A stretch of 64,000 bases of DNA. Source: an uncultured Methanomassiliicoccaceae archaeon (GTDB taxonomy: Archaea; Thermoplasmatota; Thermoplasmata; Methanomassiliicoccales; Methanomethylophilaceae). A model generated the notes under the pieces. It worked only from the letters and a program-made list of their open reading frames with translations. It had not been told where the DNA came from and ran no database searches. The stretch lies in contig CAJJJM010000002.1 in assembly GCA_905187815.1 (NCBI GenBank), positions 1 to 64,000 on the forward strand, written 5' to 3'. A program made the position numbers and the translations under genes. Below are positions 43,208 to 51,040 of this stretch, in pieces. The number at the start of each line of letters is the position of its first letter. The stretch's first letter is position 1.

Positions 43208-43283
43208 TGGCGCCGCCGCACGGATTTGAACCGAGGACCTTGTGATTAACAGTCACACGCTCTACCTACTGAGCTACAGCGGC
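43208..43283 (-). tRNA. tRNA-Asn (GTT)
   Basis: Acceptor GCCGCTG/CGGCGGC, D stem GCTC/GAGC, anticodon stem TGTGA/TCACA with loop CTGTTAA (anticodon GTT), T arm CTCGG-TTCAAAT-CCGTG, discriminator G, encoded CCA (minus strand, 43210-43208). It follows the CAT tRNA's promoter region and probably has its own, about 43313-43320. Confidence 0.93.
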
Positions 43284-43376
43284 TTGTTGTACGACTGCGA
43301 ATGAGGGACCTGTATAAAAAACTTATGACGGGTGGATGAAAACGGAGGGGCGGAGGCCCCTCCTTTGAGAGTGCAA

Positions 43377-43721
43377 TCAGGACTTGGAGCGCTTCTTGGA
43401 CTTCTTCTCCGGCTTCTCGGAGACGGTGTCCTCCTCGAAGTCGAGCCTTCCGTAGAAGATCTCGCGGCACTCGACCATGCGCTTCCCGATGGCCTTGCCC
43501 TTCGGCGTGAGCTCGTAGATCTTCATGAGACGCCTTCCCGCCTCCAGATGCATTGTCATGAGGCCCAGGTCGACGAGCTGATCGGCGGTCTTGATGACCG
43601 TCTTGTAGTTCTTGGCGATCCTGAGCATGTCCGTGGCCATGATCTTCTCGTTCTCGTAGACCATGGACAGGATGTCTACCGCATAGCGGCTGGAGAGGGG
43701 TGACTGGTAATCCGTCATCAT
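43377..43721 (-). CDS. Winged-helix transcriptional regulator
   Basis: A 114-residue wHTH protein (SRYAVDILSMVYENEKIMATDMLRI, then KNYKTVIKTADQLVDLGLMTMH as recognition helix and wing, split here as KNYKTVIKTADQLVDLG) with a Lys/Ser-rich C-terminal tail (KPEKKSKKRSKS) that may add non-specific DNA binding. It looks like archaeal single-domain regulators of the MarR/PadR-like class, target unknown. CTAAATAC on the minus strand (about 43743-43752) is ~27 nt before the ATG at 43721, so the start is leaderless; the GTG at 43736 is inside the promoter. Confidence 0.75.
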   Translation of the reverse strand: MMTDYQSPLSSRYAVDILSMVYENEKIMATDMLRIAKNYKTVIKTADQLVDLGLMTMHLEAGRRLMKIYELTPKGKAIGKRMVECREIFYGRLDFEEDTVSEKPEKKSKKRSKS

Positions 43722-43934
43722 GCGCGATAATATCACTTGTTCGTATTTAGTGATTCTACTTTGGACATCATGTGCCGTTTCCCCTTCGGTGACATCTTAG
43801 ACTGCGGAACGGACGCCGGGGACGCACGCCGCACCGGGACCGATGTCGGAGGACGGGCGCGGACGCCGGGCCGGGCAATCTTCAGTCCTCAAGAGCCTTA
43901 AATAAAACAATCGGCAATCCGTCCAACGGTCCAC

Positions 43935-45176
43935 ATGATCGTTGATGTGAAGTACGGCAAGGACGGGGTCCAGAAAGTCGAGATCCCCGACCAGAACTAT
44001 ATCGGCACGTTCTACCCCAAGGACGTGGAGTGCGGAGACCCGGACGAGGTCATCGGCGAGTCCATCGACAACCCGATCGGATACGCCTCCATGGACGACT
44101 TCCTCAAAGGAGGGGAGGACATCGTCTTCATCGTCAACGATGGAACACGCCCCACGCCCACGGCGAAGGTCCTGGACGCCCTCTCCAAGAGGATGGACCT
44201 GAGGTCCGCCAGGTATCTGATTGCCACCGGCACGCACAGGGACATGACCCCCGAGGAGTACGACTTCGTCTTCGGCTCCCACTATCAGGAGCTCAAGGAC
44301 CGCATCATCTGCCACGACGCCAAGAACTCCGAGTGCGTCTACCTCGGCACATCCAAGAACGGCACGCCCATGGAGGTCAACAAGGTCGCCGTGGATGCGG
44401 ACAGGCTGATCATCATCACCTCCGTCGAGCCCCACTACTTCGCAGGGTACACGGGCGGCAGGAAGTCCTTCCTCCCCGGAGTCGCCTCCTACAGGACCGT
44501 CGAGGCGAACCACAAGCTCGCCATGAGCATGGAGGCCCAGTCCCTCGCCCTGGAGGGCAACCCCGTCCACGAGGACATGATGGATGCGCTCGAGGTCGTC
44601 AAGGGCAAGGAGATCTTCTCCATCCAGATGGTCCTCGACAGGCACCAGAACATCTACAAGGTCGCCTCCGGAGCCCTGAACCCCGCTTTCGAGAAGGCCG
44701 TCGGATGGGCGAACGAGGTGTTCTCTGTGCCCATACCGGAGAAGGCGGACGTTGTCATCTCCGTCGCCCCCTACCCGATGGACGTGGACCTGTACCAGTC
44801 CCAGAAGGCTCTGGACAACGGGAAGTGGGCGCTGAAGGAGGGAGGGAAGATCATCATGGTCTCCAAGTGCAGGGAGGGCATAGGGCATGCCACGTTCCTC
44901 ACGCAGCTCTCCAGTTCCAAGGACCCGAAGCAGGTCCTGGAGAACCTCAGGGCCGAGTACAAGCTCGGCTATCATAAGGCGGCCAAGATGGCCGAGATCG
45001 CGACCTGGGCCTCCATATGGGCGGTCACCGACCTGGACCCGGAGCTCCTCAGGAACGCGAACATCACCCCGTTCCCCTCCGTCGCCGACGCGGTGGCGGA
45101 GGCCCTCAGGGAGAACCCCGGCGCGAGGGTGATGGTGCTCATGGACGGTAGCGTAACAATACCGAGGTTGGGATGA
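43935..45176 (+). CDS. larA: LarA-family nickel-pincer-cofactor enzyme (lactate racemase-like)
   Basis: A 413-residue LarA homologue. Residues of the Lactobacillus enzyme are matched one for one: D69/R72 in NDGTRP (D72/R75), H101 in GTHR (H108), H167 in EPHYFAGY (H174), K177 in GGRKSFLPG (K184, which carries the nickel-pincer nucleotide) and H193 (H200). Family members racemise or epimerise 2-hydroxy acids. The cofactor genes larB, larC and larE are not in the window. An HdrD-like protein follows with an ATGA overlap, suggesting that the hydroxy acid is then oxidised. A TTAAATAAAA promoter is at about 43897-43906. Confidence 0.88.
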   Translation: MIVDVKYGKDGVQKVEIPDQNYIGTFYPKDVECGDPDEVIGESIDNPIGYASMDDFLKGGEDIVFIVNDGTRPTPTAKVLDALSKRMDLRSARYLIATGTHRDMTPEEYDFVFGSHYQELKDRIICHDAKNSECVYLGTSKNGTPMEVNKVAVDADRLIIITSVEPHYFAGYTGGRKSFLPGVASYRTVEANHKLAMSMEAQSLALEGNPVHEDMMDALEVVKGKEIFSIQMVLDRHQNIYKVASGALNPAFEKAVGWANEVFSVPIPEKADVVISVAPYPMDVDLYQSQKALDNGKWALKEGGKIIMVSKCREGIGHATFLTQLSSSKDPKQVLENLRAEYKLGYHKAAKMAEIATWASIWAVTDLDPELLRNANITPFPSVADAVAEALRENPGARVMVLMDGSVTIPRLG

Positions 45177-46273
45177 AAATGTCGGAATTCAACGTAGACA
45201 GGCTTGAGGCGGTCAGGAACGCTGTCAACTGCTGCACCATGTGCGGCTTCTGCAAGAGCGTCTGCCCCTCTTTCAAATCGATCGGATGGGACTCCGCCCT
45301 CTCCAGGGGACGCATAGTGCTCACCTACGGACTCCTCACGGGGGAGCTCGAGCCCGACGAGTCAGTCGTCAGGAACATGTACACATGCACCACATGCGCA
45401 GACTGCGTGCGCAGGTGCCCGTCCAAGGTGGAGATCGTGGACATCATCGAGCTCTGCCGCGCCGACCTCGTGAAGGCGGGACACATCCTGCCCAAGCACA
45501 AGGCGATGTGCGAGAACATCCTGAAGGAGGGCAACCCCTTCGGCGAGAAGCAGTCCAGGGAGGAGGCACTCGGCAAGAAGCCCCACAAGGCCAAGGTCGG
45601 GTACTTCGCTGGATGCACGGCCACATACAGGTCCAAGGAGACCGCCAGGGCCACCATGTCCATCCTGGACAAGCTGGGCGTCGACTACACCACCCTCGAC
45701 GAGACCTGCTGCGGCTCCGTCATGCAGAGGGTCGGATGGCCCCAGGAGGACGTCACGAAGCTGATGCAGAAGAACATCGAGGTCATCAAGGCGATGGGCG
45801 TCGAGACCCTCGTCCTCTCCTGCGCCGGATGCTACAGGATGTTCAAGATCGAGTACCCCAAGTACGTCGACGTCCCCTTCGAGGTCCTCCACATCACGGA
45901 GTTCCTCGCCAAGCAGGACCTCAAGCTCAAGCCCATGTCCGGTGTCGCCACTTACCATGATCCGTGCCACCTGGGCAGGCACTGCGGCGTGTACGAGCCT
46001 CCGAGGGAGGTCATCGCCAAGATCCCCGGGCTCGAGTTCAGGGAGATGGACTTCAACAGGAAGACCAGCCACTGCTGCGGAGGCGGCGGAGGCGTGAGGT
46101 CCGCATACCCCGAGGAGTCCATGGACATCGCCGGCACCAGGCTGGACGAGGCGTCGTTCGCCGACGTGATCATCACCACCTGCCCCTTCTGCGTCAACAA
46201 CCTCGACGCTGCCAAGGGGGACAGGAAGGTCCAGGTAAGGGATCTGGTGGAGATCATCGACGAGCTCCTGTGA
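45173..46273 (+). CDS. HdrD/GlcF-like iron-sulfur oxidoreductase subunit
   Basis: A 366-residue protein with two [4Fe-4S] ferredoxin motifs (CTMCGFCKSVCP, CTTCADCVRRCP) and two CCG domains (TCCGSVMQ...CAGCYRM; PCHLGRHCGVYEPPR...HCCGGGGG...TCPFC). It shares the domain order of the HdrD at 38688 but is shorter and clearly a different paralogue. Related proteins (GlcF, LldE, HdrD) take electrons from 2-hydroxyacid or heterodisulfide reactions. Its start overlaps the larA stop, so I infer it handles electrons in a lactate-like pathway; no FAD-binding GlcD subunit is nearby, which leaves the electron donor open. Confidence 0.8.
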   Translation: MKMSEFNVDRLEAVRNAVNCCTMCGFCKSVCPSFKSIGWDSALSRGRIVLTYGLLTGELEPDESVVRNMYTCTTCADCVRRCPSKVEIVDIIELCRADLVKAGHILPKHKAMCENILKEGNPFGEKQSREEALGKKPHKAKVGYFAGCTATYRSKETARATMSILDKLGVDYTTLDETCCGSVMQRVGWPQEDVTKLMQKNIEVIKAMGVETLVLSCAGCYRMFKIEYPKYVDVPFEVLHITEFLAKQDLKLKPMSGVATYHDPCHLGRHCGVYEPPREVIAKIPGLEFREMDFNRKTSHCCGGGGGVRSAYPEESMDIAGTRLDEASFADVIITTCPFCVNNLDAAKGDRKVQVRDLVEIIDELL

Positions 46274-47088
46274 AACCGCTTATGTCCTTCTCACCGAGGA
46301 GGCCCCCGTCGGGGGGCCCCCTCATCATGGGGATCCTGAACGTAACGCCGGACTCGTTCTCCGACGGCGGGAGGTTCATCGATCCCGACGACGCCGTCAG
46401 GCACGGGCTGGAGATGGCCGACCAGGGCGCGTCCGTCATAGACGTGGGCGCTGAATCCACACGTCCGGGCTCGGCCCCTGTCTCCGCGGAGGAGGAGATG
46501 CGCAGGCTCAGACCGGTGCTGAGGGACCTCATCCCGTCGCTGAGCGTGCCTGTCTCCGTCGACACCATGAAGGCTGAGGTCGCGGAGATGTGCTTCTCCA
46601 TGGGCGCGCAGATCATCAACGATGTGAACGGTCTCAGAGGACCCGGCATGGCCGACGTGTGTGCATCATCGGGGGTCTACGCCATCATAATGCACATGCC
46701 AGGCTCCATGGGCACGGTGCACGCCCATGACATGGGCGAGGGCTTCGCCGAGCAGATGCGGTCATCCCTGCGGGAGCTGACGGCATCCGCAATCGAGGCG
46801 GGCGTCAGACCGGACAGGCTGATAATGGATCCGGGGATAGGGTTCGGCAAGACCATGGAGCAGAACATGTGGATCCTGGAGCACAGCTCCTACTTCTCCG
46901 ACGGGTTCCCGGTGCTGTCTGCGTCGTCCAGGAAGAGGGTCATCTCGGCGTACTTCCCCGACATGGACATAGACGACGCGTCCGCCGAGGCCGCATGCAT
47001 CGCGGCCGAGTCCGGAGCCGACATGGTGCGTGTGCACGACGTGGCCAGGACCGCCGCCGCATTCGAGTCCAGGTTCAGCCGAAGATGA
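46270..47088 (+). CDS. folP: Dihydropteroate synthase
   Basis: A 272-residue TIM-barrel DHPS: IMGILNVTPDSFSDGG near the N-terminus, IDVGAESTRPGS, VDTMKAEVAEM, IINDVNGLRG, IIMHMPGSMGT and LIMDPGIGFGKT. In bacteria it joins pterin to p-aminobenzoate; in methanogens related proteins serve tetrahydromethanopterin-type pathways or folate. The SRKR motif (SASSRKRVISAY) near the end is kept, so it is likely active. GTG 46270 overlaps the previous stop (GTGA); ATG 46282 is an alternative. It overlaps the convergent DUF2116 gene by 14 bases. Confidence 0.88.
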   Translation: MKPLMSFSPRRPPSGGPLIMGILNVTPDSFSDGGRFIDPDDAVRHGLEMADQGASVIDVGAESTRPGSAPVSAEEEMRRLRPVLRDLIPSLSVPVSVDTMKAEVAEMCFSMGAQIINDVNGLRGPGMADVCASSGVYAIIMHMPGSMGTVHAHDMGEGFAEQMRSSLRELTASAIEAGVRPDRLIMDPGIGFGKTMEQNMWILEHSSYFSDGFPVLSASSRKRVISAYFPDMDIDDASAEAACIAAESGADMVRVHDVARTAAAFESRFSRR

Positions 47089-47278
47089 GCCCTATCGCGA
47101 GAATGACGACGACCGCCACGCCTGCGGACACGTAGAACAGCATGTCCCTGCGCTTCTCCGCGGCCTCGCGCTCGGCCTCCGCTCTTCTGCATTCCTCGTC
47201 GCAGTATTCCTCCCCGAACGGTACGGGGTCCCCGCAGAACTTGCAGTGCGAGTGTTCCGGCAATCTCATGCCCGCCAT
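47075..47278 (-). CDS. DUF2116 zinc-ribbon membrane protein
   Basis: A 67-residue protein: an N-terminal zinc ribbon (HCKFCGDPVPFGEEYCDEECRR), a charged Glu/Arg helix, and a C-terminal transmembrane helix (MLFYVSAGVAVVVILAIGLIF), i.e. tail-anchored. The family (DUF2116) is archaeal and of unknown role. GTTTAATATC on the minus strand (about 47302-47311) is ~28 nt from the ATG at 47278, so the start is leaderless. Confidence 0.8.
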   Translation of the reverse strand: MAGMRLPEHSHCKFCGDPVPFGEEYCDEECRRAEAEREAAEKRRDMLFYVSAGVAVVVILAIGLIFG

Positions 47279-47372
47279 GACCCCGCGATTAGCCTAGTTA
47301 GATATTAAACCGTAGCTGGTTCGCTTTTACGTCCGCGAAGCGTCTCACCGGTGCCGCACGTCGCGGCAGGAG

Positions 47373-47624
47373 ATGCACATGGTGAGGTTCACATTGCTAT
47401 GCAGAGGTCGCGGGTCCAACATGAGGATGGAGTTCGCCGGAGGGGACAGGGTGAGCGAGGTGGATGATGCCGTGAGGGAGGCGCTCGGTTTCGAGGGTTT
47501 CCTCCTGAGGAACGGATACAGCCTGCTGGATCCCGGGGCCCAGGTGTGCGAGAGCATCTCTGACGGGGACACTGTGGAGGTCATCCCGGACCCCGAAGGG
47601 TATTTCAGTGCGTGCCAGGAATGA
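47373..47624 (+). CDS. Small beta-grasp-like protein (83 aa)
   Basis: An 83-residue protein whose pattern (MVRFTLLCRG, VSEVDDAVREALG, LLRNGYSLLDPGAQV, ISDGDTVEVIPD) fits the beta-alpha-beta order of ubiquitin/MoaD/ThiS beta-grasp folds, including the -DGDTVEVIP- strand typical of MoaD-like proteins. It lacks a terminal Gly-Gly; it ends GYFSACQE, so it is not a standard conjugated or sulfur-carrier form. It sits six bases upstream of the next gene. Either ATG 47373 or 47379 may start it. Assignment is by pattern only. Confidence 0.5.
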   Translation: MHMVRFTLLCRGRGSNMRMEFAGGDRVSEVDDAVREALGFEGFLLRNGYSLLDPGAQVCESISDGDTVEVIPDPEGYFSACQE

Positions 47625-47630
47625 CGGGGC

Positions 47631-48239
47631 ATGGGAAGGCTCGTAGCGCATGCGGACATCGTCCTGGATCCCCTCGCGGTTGAGGCGATGATATCGGCCG
47701 CGGAGGACGGGGAGTCCGCCGTCCTGGTCAACGGCGTCCGCGTGGATGACGGAGAAGGTGTATACTACGAGGTTTCCGGGCGCGGGGACCCCGTGGGCAT
47801 GTCCGTGACCTCGGCAGAAGGCGGGACCGCACCGGGAGACGGCGCGTTGGAGATGTTCAGGGAGCGCTTCTCGGAAGGGGTCCTCGTGATGGTGGATCCT
47901 TACGCGGGCGAGTTCGCCCTGTACATAGTCGACGAGGACGGTGTCAGACAGGCCACCGCCGTGATGTCGGAACGATGTCACACCCAGATCGCGTGCCTGC
48001 TCCTCATGTCCTCCTCGGTGTTGCCCGTACGTGACATGAGCTCGCTGACAACGCAGTCGAAGAACAGGAGGGATGAGTTCTCGAATATCGTCCCGAGGGG
48101 CGCCACGCTTCTGAGGTCGTCCCCCTGCGGGACATCCAGAACCACCGACGTGTCGGAGACCTTCGTCAGGGGGCTTCCCGGGGTCCCGGTTATGCAGATG
48201 ATTCTCGATCCGATCTTCTTGGCGATCTGCGCCGTCTGA
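47631..48239 (+). CDS. Unrecognised protein paired with the beta-grasp gene; 3' part antisense to hxlB
   Basis: ATG 47631 opens 202 residues. The first ~115 look coding (VLDPLAVEAMISAAEDGESAVLVNG ... GALEMFRERFSEGVLVMVDPYAGEFALYIVDEDG) and the VLVMVDPYAGEFALYIVDEDG end recalls the last strands of JAB/MPN-fold proteins (hydrophobic-VDP-x-x-G-E-...-Y-x-V-x-x-D-G). The JAMM zinc motif (HxH...D) is not present, so any such domain would be inactive. The last ~85 residues lie antisense to hxlB and look like shadow; a stop was probably lost or a frameshift occurred near 47950-47978. Function unknown. Confidence 0.45.
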   Translation: MGRLVAHADIVLDPLAVEAMISAAEDGESAVLVNGVRVDDGEGVYYEVSGRGDPVGMSVTSAEGGTAPGDGALEMFRERFSEGVLVMVDPYAGEFALYIVDEDGVRQATAVMSERCHTQIACLLLMSSSVLPVRDMSSLTTQSKNRRDEFSNIVPRGATLLRSSPCGTSRTTDVSETFVRGLPGVPVMQMILDPIFLAICAV

Positions 48240-48526
48240 ACGACGGACGACGTCCTGCCCGTGTATGATATCAGGAGGGTGAGGTCCTCCTTCCCTATGA
48301 TGGGGGTGGTCATCTCTCCGACGAAGTGGACGTCCAGCCCCATCTGGACCAGACGGACGGCGAACAGCTGTCCCACGAGGCCGGACCTGCCGGAGCCGTA
48401 GATGAAGACCTTGCGGCAGCCCATGATCCCCTCGATGAGGGCCTCCGAGCTGTCCTGGTCTATGGAGACGACGGCCGACCTGCAGGCGTCGATGATCCTG
48501 TCGAACTGGCCTTCCAACTCACTCAC
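47978..48526 (-). CDS. hxlB: 6-phospho-3-hexuloisomerase
   Basis: A 182-residue SIS-domain isomerase of the ribulose-monophosphate pathway (hexulose-6-P to fructose-6-P); archaea run it in reverse for ribose-5-P supply. Sugar-phosphate signatures are VFIYGSGRSGLVGQLFAVRL, FVGEMTTPIIG and LLISYTGRTSSV. The usual partner hexulose-6-phosphate synthase is not adjacent. Its start overlaps the end of the endonuclease IV-like gene by eight bases, so the two are co-transcribed. Confidence 0.9.
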   Translation of the reverse strand: MSELEGQFDRIIDACRSAVVSIDQDSSEALIEGIMGCRKVFIYGSGRSGLVGQLFAVRLVQMGLDVHFVGEMTTPIIGKEDLTLLISYTGRTSSVVQTAQIAKKIGSRIICITGTPGSPLTKVSDTSVVLDVPQGDDLRSVAPLGTIFENSSLLFFDCVVSELMSRTGNTEEDMRSRHAIWV

Positions 48527-49562
48527 CAGCGGCCGCCGCGCTTGCCTCGGCCTTCCTCCTCTCCTTGAGGTCCTTGGCCACCTTCTTGCTGAGGACCCTC
48601 TCGTGGATGACCCTCATGTAGACGGCGTCGTGCTCCAGAAGCGGGGAGGTGGAGATGACCGTGCAGTTGGGCTTCATCTCGATCAGCGCCTCTGCGAGAG
48701 GCTCGAACTTGAGGTCGCCCTTCTTGATGGGGGTCAGTCTCTTCTCGTTGCCGTCGACGTAGTCCACTCCGGCGAACGCCGTGTGGATCTGACCGTTGCT
48801 CATCGGCTCGATCATCTCGAGGACGTTCAGGAAGTCATCCATGTCGATAAGGGAGCCGTTGGTGCGCGAGTGCAGGTGGGAGAAGTTGATGACGGGGGTG
48901 AGGCCGTCGATCTGCTCGCATATGTCGAGGACCTGGTCGAGTGAACCGAAGACGTCCTGCTGGCCGGTGATCTCGATTCCGAGCCTGGGCTTCAGGCCGT
49001 TGCCCTGCCACCAGTCCATGAGGTCCGCGACGTTGCTGTAGATGTAGTTCTCGATGTCCTCCTCGGAGCGCTTCCCGTCGTACAGCCCGAGGCTGGTGAC
49101 GACGATGTCCCCGTCGAGGGCGTTCATGATGAGACCGGCGTACCTAATGCAGTTCATGCACTCGTTGGCCAGCTCGTCGTCCGATCCGAGGTCCATATAG
49201 TAGGGGGTGTGGATGGACATGTTGACGTCGAGCCTCTTGGCCATCTCGCCGATGGGGTAGAGGTCGCCGAAGGTCGCGGCGACTCCAGAGGGCATGAACA
49301 CGAGGTCGTCATCCTCATCGATAGGCTCGTCGGGGTCGCAGATCGACTCGCCGTCCCTGAGAATCTCGATCACGAAGTCCTCCTCGATGTCCTTGAGGGT
49401 CATGCCGATCTCCTCATCCTCCGGGGGCCTAGTGAAGGACCCGGGACGGACGAACTGGATCTCCAGGGCGCCCAGGCTGAGGTTGTGGACGTCTTCGATG
49501 CCGTCTTCAAGGGTGCGACCTTTGCATGACAGAGGGATTCCCGCGGGACCGAACCTTATCAT
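48519..49562 (-). CDS. Endonuclease IV-like TIM-barrel protein, second paralogue
   Basis: A 347-residue protein starting MIRFGPAGIP, like the 12534 paralogue (MRFGPAGYP), with the same barrel (MSIHTPYYMDL, IVVTSLGLYDG, GIEITGQQ, VINFSHLHSRTNG, IHTAFAGV, ISTSPL). Several metal-ligand positions differ: the usual H/E/D-rich ends are partly replaced (for example TSLGLYDG instead of IHAAS, TSPL instead of CESP). It has an extra ~40-residue insertion and a charged Ala/Lys C-terminal tail. AP-endonuclease activity is therefore uncertain. ATG 49562 is chosen; a GTG at 49571 is in frame. Confidence 0.7.
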   Translation of the reverse strand: MIRFGPAGIPLSCKGRTLEDGIEDVHNLSLGALEIQFVRPGSFTRPPEDEEIGMTLKDIEEDFVIEILRDGESICDPDEPIDEDDDLVFMPSGVAATFGDLYPIGEMAKRLDVNMSIHTPYYMDLGSDDELANECMNCIRYAGLIMNALDGDIVVTSLGLYDGKRSEEDIENYIYSNVADLMDWWQGNGLKPRLGIEITGQQDVFGSLDQVLDICEQIDGLTPVINFSHLHSRTNGSLIDMDDFLNVLEMIEPMSNGQIHTAFAGVDYVDGNEKRLTPIKKGDLKFEPLAEALIEMKPNCTVISTSPLLEHDAVYMRVIHERVLSKKVAKDLKERRKAEASAAAAGE

Positions 49563-49763
49563 AATAATCACGCGAGGTAACGCGCCCGTCTATTAGTAAC
49601 CTTGGACCGCTCCTGCGTGACGGGAGGCGGTCGGGGCCCCCTCCGATCGAGACGTCCCATGCACATCTGGCACATGCATCTCGTGGTGTCCGGCCGGGGC
49701 TCCGCGGTCACCTCGTCCGGACCCCTCCATTATATTATTGGAAGGAAGGGGTGCGTGGCATAT

Positions 49764-49773
49764 CTTTATAAAC
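49764..49773 (+). promoter_or_regulatory. Promoter of the L18e-L13-S9-RpoN operon
   Basis: CTTTATAAAC matches the archaeal TATA consensus and lies 62-71 nt before the rpl18e ATG, predicting a leader of about 38 nt. This leader contains GGGAGAG (Shine-Dalgarno-like) inside a seven-codon frame (49815-49838, MSGESEI) whose TGA overlaps the rpl18e ATG. Confidence 0.65.
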
Positions 49774-49834
49774 AAGTCCAGTATAGCGAGCCCTTACCCA
49801 AACCGTTTACCGAAATGTCGGGAGAGTCAGAAAT

Positions 49835-50194
49835 ATGAAGAGCTGCAAGACAAATCCCCAGCTCATCGCCACCATCGACACGCTGAAGGCGAAGACTAGG
49901 GAGACAGAAGCTGCCATCTGGCGAGACATCGCGCTTAGGCTCGAGAAACCCAAGAGGAACTGGGCCGAAGCGAATCTCAGCAAACTGGAGAGGTACGCAC
50001 AGGACGGGGAGACCATCGTCGTCCCCGGGAAAGTCCTCGCCGCAGGCAACATCAGCAAGAAGATCACAGTCGCCGCGTACGACTTCTCCGATGCCGCCGC
50101 AAAGGCCATCGTAGCCGCAGGCGGGAAGACGCTCACGCTCGAGGAGCTGGCCGAGGCCAACCCCAAGGGAACCGGCGTCAGGATCATGAGGTGA
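49835..50194 (+). CDS. rpl18e: 50S ribosomal protein L18e
   Basis: A 119-residue archaeal/eukaryal L18e (uL15-like fold). KTNPQLIATIDTLKAKTRETEAAIWRDIALRLEKPKR (split: KTNPQLIATIDTLK, AAIWRDIALRLEKP) and IVVPGKVLAAG match the family. It opens the operon L18e-L13-S9-RpoN, a conserved archaeal gene order. Its 3' end is six bases before rpl13. Confidence 0.96.
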   Translation: MKSCKTNPQLIATIDTLKAKTRETEAAIWRDIALRLEKPKRNWAEANLSKLERYAQDGETIVVPGKVLAAGNISKKITVAAYDFSDAAAKAIVAAGGKTLTLEELAEANPKGTGVRIMR

Positions 50195-50199
50195 TTCAG

Positions 50200-50625
50200 A
50201 TGGTTACTGTTATCGACGGAAGGAACCTGATCCACGGAAGGCTGGCCAGTGTGGTCGCCGAGAGGATCATGGATGGAGAGGAGATCGTTGTCCTCAACGC
50301 CGAGGCCATCGTCATCACCGGTGTCAAGGAGAAGATCTTCGCCGACTTCAAGGCGAAGGTCGACCGCGGAGACACCACCAAGAGGAAGGGACCCTTCTAC
50401 CCCCGCAGGGCGGACCTCCTGTTCAAGAGGTGCGTCAGGGGAATGATCCCTTGGACCACAACCTCCGGAAGGGAGGCCTACAGGAGGCTCCACGTCTTCG
50501 TCGGCACCCCCAAGCAGTTCCAGGACTGCGAGAAGGAGAGGCCCGAGCAGGCCTGCAGGAAGATCACCGGCAAATACACGACCCTGGGAGCCGTTTCCAA
50601 ATTCCTGGGTTCCAACGTGAGATGA
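50200..50625 (+). CDS. rpl13: 50S ribosomal protein L13
   Basis: A 141-residue uL13: VIDGRNLIHGRLASVVAERI, INITGVKEK-like VVLNAEAIVITGVKEKI, then the family's RGMIPWTTTSGREAYRRLHVFVG. ATG 50200 is preferred to an in-frame GTG at 50191 because MVTVIDGRN is the family start and TGAT precedes it as a ribosome site in the previous gene's end. Confidence 0.96.
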   Translation: MVTVIDGRNLIHGRLASVVAERIMDGEEIVVLNAEAIVITGVKEKIFADFKAKVDRGDTTKRKGPFYPRRADLLFKRCVRGMIPWTTTSGREAYRRLHVFVGTPKQFQDCEKERPEQACRKITGKYTTLGAVSKFLGSNVR

Positions 50626-50629
50626 TCCC

Positions 50630-51031
50630 ATGGTTGAGTGCGTGAACACAAGCGGAAAGAGGAAGACCGCCATCGCCAGGGCCACCGTGAAAGAGGGCTC
50701 CGGCAGGGTGACAATCAACAAGATCCCTATCGAGGTCTTCACACCCGAGCTGGCTAGGCTCAAGATCGAGGAGCCCCTGGGACTCGTTCCCGAGAGGGCC
50801 GAGAAGGTCGACATCGCCGTCATCGTCAACGGCGGAGGCGTCATGGGACAGGCTGCTGCCGCCAGGACCGCCATCGCCAGGGGACTCGTCGAGTTCTACA
50901 AGGATGAGGAGCTCGAGGCCATCTTCAGGGCCTACGACAGGACCCTCATCATCAACGACGACAGGCGCAAGCTGCCCAAGAACCCGCTCGGACCCGGTGC
51001 CCGTGCGAAGAAGCAGAAGTCCTACCGTTGA
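50630..51031 (+). CDS. rps9: 30S ribosomal protein S9
   Basis: A 133-residue uS9: NTSGKRKTAIARATVKEGSG at the N-terminus, GGGVMGQAAAARTAIARGL in the middle and the basic C-terminus RRKLPKNPLGPGARAKKQKSYR, whose final Tyr-Arg reaches the P-site tRNA. Four bases separate it from rpl13. Confidence 0.96.
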   Translation: MVECVNTSGKRKTAIARATVKEGSGRVTINKIPIEVFTPELARLKIEEPLGLVPERAEKVDIAVIVNGGGVMGQAAAARTAIARGLVEFYKDEELEAIFRAYDRTLIINDDRRKLPKNPLGPGARAKKQKSYR

Positions 51032-51040
51032 GGTGCTGGT

